DNA from: Thermothelomyces thermophilus ATCC 42464 | Lineage: Eukaryota > Ascomycota > Sordariomycetes > Sordariales > Chaetomiaceae | DNA length: 64,000 nucleotides | Assembly (NCBI RefSeq): GCF_000226095.1 | Contig: NC_016476.1 | Location: 3,844,001 to 3,908,000, forward strand | Direction of reading: 5' to 3' | Shown: positions 57,552 to 64,000 of the stretch, one piece after another | Numbering within the stretch: the first letter of the stretch is position 1 | Layout: every line of letters starts with the position of its first letter | The notes under the pieces: model-generated | Told to the model about the DNA's origin: nothing | What the model saw: the letters and a program-made list of their open reading frames with translations, nothing else | Databases searched by the model: none | Translations under genes and position numbers: made by a program

Positions 57552-57760
57552 TGTCGGAAGCTATAGAGCTTCTAAGCGTATTAGCCATACGTTTGCCATA
57601 GCTGTATGAGGCTGTTCAACGCATTGGCCAGTCCCTTTGTCTATAAATACCACTCGTTTTGTCTCCTTTGTAGATAGCTTTAACAAGGCACTGTCTCCTT
57701 CGTACAGCCACCTACTGCAGACTGCTTTCAACACTCCCGGAGCTCCCACTGCGTTCGGCA
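57552..57760 (+). repeat. Copia 3' LTR
   Basis: 209 bp, directly after the ACTAGGGGGTA polypurine tract and directly before the ATATC target copy. Confidence 0.93.
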
Positions 57761-60503
57761 ATATCTACAAGAGCTTCTGACATGGCAAGGCCGACAACGA
57801 CCTGGTTGACTCTGAATGCCCACCTGTCAGCATAGGCGACCGACTGGCATCAAGTATTGGGCGGATCAGTAGTGGCCAAGTCTTGTACGCGCCGTCGAGT
57901 CCACAGGGTTTCTTGCTGAGGCATTGGGTGGAAAGGACTCTCGTCCCTGCTTGTATGCTCTAGTTGGTAGCAGGTGTGGTATAAAGATGACACTGCTGTC
58001 GGCAGCGTCCACGAAGGAAAGGCCGGAGGAAGGCCCAGCTGAGTTGGGCAGTGCTTGGTCTGTGGATCACGGATGCTTGGGGCTGCTCGACCGACGACAC
58101 TGGCCTGAACCGGCTAAACGGCCCGGAGCAGCGTATCTATTGCAAACCACTTATACGGAATCCCTCAACACCACCCATTCCTTCATCATAGGGTGGGAGG
58201 CGTTTCAACAATTGCATGTCAGGGAAATGCGGTCCAAACCTGACAGCCTTTTTATCTTGTCTTAGAGCTGGGATCGGAATGATGGTCTGGCATGATGCTC
58301 TAGTCTACAGTCATTCCTCTGTTGGAGGAACACAGGCCCTCGGTCTCAGAGGCCTGTCATTCTGCCCAATTTCCAGATTGGGTTTTATCTACTCGGAGAA
58401 TATGCTACCTTACTCCAACCACACCATGACATCTACATTTGCACCTACCATTCCAGCTGGGAGGTCCAGACAAGGAGGCTGAGCTGAGCGAGTCTTCCTG
58501 TAATTATGGGTTGAGTTGGCCCCAGTTCTCTCGTGTCCGACTCGTTGATCCATCATCGACACTCTCCCATCGGTCGGCTAAAGAAGAGAGGCCCGGTGGC
58601 GGCAATGGGCTCTGTCAAACGCGCCGCCTTCGTCATTCTGCAGCGCCTTCCTGCCCGTTTTACCTCGGATTATCCGGCCTTGGTCCAATGAGATGGGTCA
58701 TTTGCCGCTTTAGGCGTGCAGAGACGAGTTAATATGGGGAAGTCTGGGGTCGGGTCAGAGCGCGAAGGCCAACTACCGCGGGTGATTGACATGCACATGT
58801 CAGACGCAAACAATCTGCCTGCAACCTTGCAGCATAGACAAGATCGGCAGTCAGGTTTCTGCGGGACCTCCCGGCTGGCTCCAGATCAACCCATGATCGT
58901 TCGACATGCCTCGTTCCAGTCTCTGACACCCAATGGTTGTATGGCCCAGCCTCCTTCCTCTTCAGCCGTCAGGGGGTGACAATGCTCTCCCCACCTCCGC
59001 ACGCTCTCCCAGGTTGCCAGTGCCGATAAGCTTTTGTCCTGGTGTCACGAGGGTGGGATGGTTCCTGGTGATCCCACCAGTCTCCATTAGGATAAAAAAG
59101 AACAAAAAGAACACTCTAAAGCTTCTTCAAACTACCCAAGGTAAATAGTTAACAAACAAACACGGCAGGCTAAGCTGTTTACGTCTAAGCTTTCCGAGCC
59201 TCTATACGCCCAACGTACTGCTTCCCACGTCTGAAATGGGGGTTAGATTGGGGGTTACCTATCGCTTGGGCAGAGGACAGTGATTCGCATCCAACGGCCT
59301 GTTGTTGAGGCCGGCGTGCTGGTTTGGCATTCCCCTCGTCCGAGTGAGTCGTATTAGTCGTGGATAACTTAAATATTGCTTATTTGCCCTGGCTGTTCCC
59401 ACAGCAAAAACGGCCAGACCCGCTCAAAAATCTGGTCCCCGAACTTTCCACAGGTGTTGCCGCGCGGATGTGCAGAGTCCGCCGTACACACGTGTAGAAT
59501 CCGGGGTTAATTTGGCTAATCGGGGATTAATGCGGTTTTTGCCCGGCGGTCTCGACACAACACCCCTCCCCCCCTGTTGTGCGCGCGCCAGGGCCACCCC
59601 CCCCCCCTTCCTCCCTTTGCTGGGCACTCTTTACCAAGCAGCACGCTTTTGCACAGGTGACATCAGTACGGCCTGTCGTCCAACGGAGCGGCACGAGAGA
59701 GGCCCAATCTCGGGTCTATTACCACCCTGTCGTCCCATTTGGGAGGACGACCTTGTCTTACACACACCCCAGAGGCGGCAATTGTCTTAACGGCTCCCAG
59801 CTCCCCATGAAGACCCCGGCATATTTCCCTGCGGCGAAATTCGGGATGCTGGGGCGCCACCGTATGCCAGGGTAAGTTTAGGTTGTTCGGGGCGTAATGG
59901 ATTGTTCCTTGGCAGATGGTCGGTACATGACATTCTGGACGGTTTCGTTCTCGAGAACCATCGGAGGACCCGCCCTGACGGGATCCGGCGTAGGTTGTTT
60001 TAAACATGGGGCCAGCGCTGCCGCTCAACCGTCTTGTTCCTGGATGACTACTTAGGTAGCATCAGAACCCAGATCTGACCCTCCAACGGAGCCCTCTCTT
60101 TTCTCTCCGTCTTGGCCTCAGCTCGCCATCGAGTCGCTGGGACCGACGTTGAGGCTCTGGCCTAAAGGGGAACGCCGTGGGCTATCCAGGGTCAACAAGT
60201 ACAAGGTGCATGTTCCGGACTTCTCTTTGCACCGCCTAGTACCTACACGATGTCTTACCAGCAGAGCCTCGTCATCGACTCCTAGTCCGGCCTACCGCCG
60301 CTGACGGTTCGCCTTTCCGGTCGTTTCTGCAATCACTCTCGACCCCGTCGTTACCTTTTCAACTCAGACTCGCAGCACTAAAGGGCTTCTGCGGCGTACT
60401 GGCTCACTCCCGGTCCAGGTCCTCAACTCCAGTCCCAGTCATCTCTATCACACATCGTCTTGCCCGTCAGCTCCTTTACGTATTAGAGCAGAAGAGCGTC
60501 ACA
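57761..60503. other. 2.7-kb region without a supported gene
   Basis: GC content returns to normal at the Copia right edge. Frames such as 57924-58265 begin with non-ATG codons and carry no domain. Runs of C occur near 59597-59608. The last 400 bases, CT-rich, are the probable promoter and 5' UTR of the TmpA-like gene. Confidence 0.45.
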
Positions 60504-62849
60504 ATGTCAGGCGAAGCGAAGTGGTCACACCATGAACAAGCCCTGCCAGAGGGGGCTCCGGCTTCACCGACGGCCCTCGACGATGCAGAGAAGGGCATCT
60601 ACGACGGCAATCCGGCATTGCCCGTGCTTGCGATGCCGCCAAATGCCCACGTTGACGAGAAGAAAGCACTCGAGTCGGGCTCTGCATCTGAGGGAACGGG
60701 AGCAGCAGCACCGAGTCCGCCATCGGCACCGGTGAAGAAGGCTCCGAGGAGGAAGCCCAGCAAATGGATCCTCTTCCAGCTGTGGTTCAACACATACCGC
60801 AAGTTCTTCACCTTCGTCACGCTCCTCAACCTTGCGGGCATCATCCTCGCCGCGCTCGGCCGGTTCCCCTATGCCGAGAACCACCTCGGCGCGCTGGTGC
60901 TCGGCAACCTGCTCATGGCCATAATGATGCGGAACGAGCTGTTCTTGAGGTTTCTGTATCTCATCTCCATCTACGGGCTGCGAAGTGTAGGCCTCTCGGA
61001 GCCCGTACTTTCTCCTCCTCCTCCTCCTCCTCCCTCCTCCCTCCTCTATGATCACGGATGAGCTAACCGCTTCGCTGTCGGAAAAATAGTGGGCGCCACT
61101 CTGGCTCAAACTCGCTGTCACTTCCGTCCTGCAGCATGTGGGAGGTATTCATTCGGGCTGCGCTATTTCGGGTGCTGCGTGAGTAAACAAAGCCCCTGAT
61201 TGATGTTTTTTTTTTTTTTCCTTGAGACCATGGTGCTGACGAACACTCTCAGGTGGCTAGTGTTCAAGATCGTGGACATCATCAAGTACCGCACAGTGCA
61301 GCATACTTCGGTGATTGTGACGGGTATCATCACCAACCTTGCCGTCATCATCTCGGTCTTGAGTGCCTTCCCATGGATCCGCAAGTCAGTACTTCCACGA
61401 GCTTGCCTAAACGAATGAACCCAATGGCGCTGACCTTTACAAGCAACCACCACAACACATTCGAAAGACACCATCGCTTCATTGGATGGCTTGGGATTGC
61501 GGTATGTTTCAGCAACTCGATGGAAAAACAACACAAGGTCGAATGTCATGTTGACCAACGCCACATAGGCTACCTGGGTTTTCGTCATCACGGGCAACTG
61601 CTACGACATCAAGCGCGGAGAATGGAGATCTGACTCCAACTCCCTGATCAGCGTGCAGGAACTGTGGTTCGCAGTCTTCATGACCATCTTGTACGTCCAT
61701 CAGCAGTTGTTCCCTCAAGTTCGAGATGGAATGGACAGATATTCTAACCAACCACTCCTTCCCAACAGCGTCTTGATCCCCTGGCTCACCCTTCGCGAAG
61801 TGCCTGTCGAGGTTGAGATTGTGAGTCGCTCTTTCATTTCTTCCCAACCTAGCCGGGCTTCTCTCTCGGTCCCTTACTGACAAGCAGGGGGGTACACTCC
61901 CTGGTCTAGCCGTCGCCCAAGGTAGCCGTTCTCAAATTCCAACGCGGGATGCAGCAAGGCCTGCTCGGCCGCATCAGCCGCACGTCCATCATGGAATACC
62001 ACGCCTTTGGCATCATCAGCGAGGGCCGAAAGTCCGGCTGCCACTACATGATTTGCGGCGTTCAGGGCGACTTCACTCGGAACCTGGTTGCCGACCCCCC
62101 CAAGACGCTGTGGACCAGAGAGCTCAAGTTTGGTACGTTCCAGCCTTCACCCCCTCGTCCCCCCCCCCCCCCCCCCCCCTTGCCCCGTATCGTCCGATAT
62201 TCCTGAAGCGGTAGACATCGTGGGCCACTAACACGGCCCGGGACAGCGGGCGTCGGGCACGCCTCTGCCATGTTTAAGCGAGGAATCCGCATTTGCACCG
62301 GAACGGGTATCGGGGCGGCGCTGTCCACTTGCATCCAGAGCCCGAACTGGTAAGTCCCCTTTGCGAAGAAAGAAAAAAAAGAAAAACCTTGCTGGCATCG
62401 ATCATCATCTGACATCGGCCGTTTCCCTTTTTCTAAGGTTCCTCATCTGGATAGGATCTGATCAAGAAAAGACATTCGGGCCGACCATCACCCGGCTCAT
62501 CTACGACAACATCCCGCCGGAGCGTATGATCCTCTGGGACTCCAAAAAGCGGGGAGGACGACCGGACAGCGTGAAGCTGCTCAAGGAAGTGTGGCACAGC
62601 TTCGGCGCCGAGGTCATCTTCATCACGTCCAACCGGCAGGGCAATGACGAGATGATGCAGGGTTGCCGCGAAGGTACGTTACCACTGGCTCTAACCCCAA
62701 GGCCTTGACCAAAGTCCTCCCCCCACCCTTCCCCACCACCACCCAAAATAACCCCCGGAATGATCTTCTTCTGGGGCAGCACCGCTAACGTTGACCGTTT
62801 ACCCTTTCCAGCCGGCCTGCATGCCTTTGGCACCCTGTGGGACTTTTAG
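60504..62849 (+). CDS. TmpA-like integral membrane flavoprotein oxidoreductase
   Basis: Exons are 60504-60986, 61090-61178, 61253-61384, 61444-61501, 61569-61690, 61769-61820, 61910-62132, 62247-62349, 62438-62673 and 62812-62849. Nine short introns separate them, every phase closes, and the product is 511 aa ending TLWDF. A soluble Ala/Pro-rich N-terminus of about 90 residues is followed by several membrane helices (FFTFVTLLNLAGIILAALG, then VIVTGIITNLAVIISVLSAF, WFAVFMTILFVLIPWL). The paired-His segment NNHHNTFERHHRFIGWLGIA sits where ferric-reductase-like proteins carry haem or structural His. A C-terminal ferredoxin-reductase-like domain has YHAFGIIS (flavin side) and CTGTGIGAALSTC (NAD(P) side). 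It resembles Aspergillus TmpA, a membrane oxidoreductase linked to conidiation signalling. The functional equivalence is inference. Confidence 0.88.
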
Positions 62850-64000
62850 AACCCCAAACGCGGCCCGACTTGACGCCGAGGTCCCCACGAGAAGATTCAT
62901 CATCATCATCAGGTGTTGCTGGTAGAAGACACACGACGATCTGGGTTACACGCACGCATTGCATTGGGAGGGAGTCAAGCATTGGGATTGGGTAGAGTTG
63001 AGCTATTTCTTTTCCTTTATCTGATAATATACATACATACATACACACAGTCAAAGAGAAAAGCATGGGATCCACATCAGGGAGTCTGCGGCTTGACGGT
63101 AGCCGCGGGGCTAAAAAAGCCTGGAAGAGCTGGTGGGGTGGCGGGGGAAGAAGGGTGAGAGGGCGCATGTTTTACGAATGCTAGCTTCGCAAAAAGACGC
63201 ATTCTGATGAAACGTCCTAGCTCGGCGATGTGAACAAATGAGGCCATTTTTACCACGGAAACACTAATTACTGCGTTACCAGGTAACGGTCATCCGAAAC
63301 ACAGGTGGCAATATTGACCTTAAGCTTATCGTTGTCCCCCTTGTCCGGCTTGGATCTCATCTCCACTCTCCCAACGGAAGCACAGCCGCCGTTCATCCCG
63401 TGTTTCCAACCAAGCTGCGAAAGCCGCAGGGAATGCCGTGAAGAGTATCCTAGAATCTTGCCCGGAGTTTACTACGGAGCCAGTTCCGGCCCAACTGCCC
63501 TGGCAAATCCTGCCGTGAAATTACCGTACAGTACATGGATGTATGTATGTATGTACACATATCCCCACGTAATACAACATACACTATGTTACAGGAGGAA
63601 TTGGTAGTTGGTTGTGTGGCGAGCCCAGGCCATCCTCCACCTTGCTCCGGAGTGAACAACATCTCAGGGAGCGAAAGTGTGGAGGTCGATCGGACGCCAA
63701 GAACACTGTCTGGCCGCTGCGTTGGTCGTAAGCCTTGGCGTCTTCCAGAAGCGAAGCAAAAAAACAGGACCGTCCTTCCCGCGCGATTCCTAATCCGTCA
63801 TGTTCCGCGTCTGTCGGGGTCTGGCCCGAAGTTGCCGACCCTCTCTCTCCAGACTTCTGAACCATGCCGCTCGGTTTGCCACGCCGTTCGCCGGGCCCGC
63901 GAACCGGGTTAGCTTTTCTCGCCTGAGCCGGCTACTGTGCGGGTTATGCTGTAAATCTTGGTTGACTGCCCGTGGGGAGCATGGTCCGGGCCGAAGTCTG
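62850..64000. other. Downstream region, no supported gene
   Basis: Contains TACATACATACATACACACA near 63030 and GTATGTATGTATGTAC near 63539, plus short frames without domains. The sequence may include the 3' UTR of the TmpA-like gene. Confidence 0.4.

Larger units (their letters stand above)
43160..57760 (+). mobile_element. Ty1/Copia LTR retrotransposon, interrupted by a Gypsy element
   Basis: LTRs at 43160-43372 and 57552-57760 share TGTCGGAAGCT...GTTCGGCA ends and are flanked by an exact 5-bp duplication, ATATC (43155-43159 and 57761-57765). Immediately inside the left LTR, TTATGAGCC matches the complement of the initiator-tRNA-Met anticodon region, the half-tRNA primer type used by Copia elements. 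ACTAGGGGGTA ahead of the right LTR is a typical polypurine tract. Between them, once the inner element (44885-52475) is set aside, plus-strand frames show integrase, then reverse transcriptase, then RNase H, the Copia order. All are riddled with TAG/TAA. A further 1.1 kb between RNase H and the tract holds an antisense ORF. The element is inactive. Confidence 0.93.

Noticed and set aside
62913-63912. Several short ORFs after the TmpA-like gene
   Set aside because: Short, overlapping on both strands, crossing microsatellite runs, with no domain or splice support.

Overview
The window looks like a piece of a filamentous ascomycete genome (Pezizomycotina, most likely a Sordariomycete). GC-rich genes with many short spliceosomal introns (GTRNGT...YAG, CTAAC-like branch sites) and three Zn(II)2Cys6 regulators point this way. 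So do long AT-rich blocks in which transposon codons have turned into TAG/TAA and Cys into Tyr, the pattern expected from repeat-induced point mutation (RIP). All gene models below were spliced by hand from the sequence; no database search was run.

Layout. 1-1530: 5' part of a BSC6/FucP-like MFS transporter (-), running off the left edge. 2175-2919: sugar/maltose O-acetyltransferase (-). 3760-6321: polyQ-bearing Zn2Cys6 regulator (-). 6673-7850: wrecked molybdopterin oxidoreductase gene at the edge of an AT-rich block. 9657-10717: DUF7730/F-box-like gene, isolated between two AT-rich blocks. 11016-13790: RIP-damaged 2.8-kb LTR element with 255-bp LTRs and no visible pol. 14005-16432: two small uncertain ORFs. 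20629-22452: AflR-type regulator. 24118-25125 and 25517-26655: two short-chain dehydrogenase/reductases (SDRs), convergent. 27536-28375: relic of a GMC oxidoreductase. 29286-30433: kinase-like protein whose start codon appears to be split by an intron. 31833-32651: 819-bp inverted-repeat transposon flanked by TA. 34025-35966: carotenoid/lignostilbene oxygenase (-). 36951-37980: SnoaL-like protein (-). 40067-42704: third Zn2Cys6 regulator. 43160-57760: a Ty1/Copia element interrupted by a chromodomain Ty3/Gypsy element. 60504-62849: ten-exon TmpA-like membrane flavoprotein oxidoreductase.

How the genes may work together (inference). The AflR-like regulator, two SDRs and the dead GMC oxidoreductase look like the remains of a secondary-metabolite locus; no polyketide synthase, NRPS or terpene synthase gene is present. 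The oxygenase and the SnoaL-like gene are co-directional neighbours with a regulator 2 kb beyond, and could form a small aromatic (stilbene-type) or apocarotenoid catabolic group. The transposon blocks are classic RIP-degraded islands. The least expected items are the spliced antisense ORF inside the Copia element, the gag-only LTR element, the TA-flanked inverted-repeat element and the AT|G split start codon.
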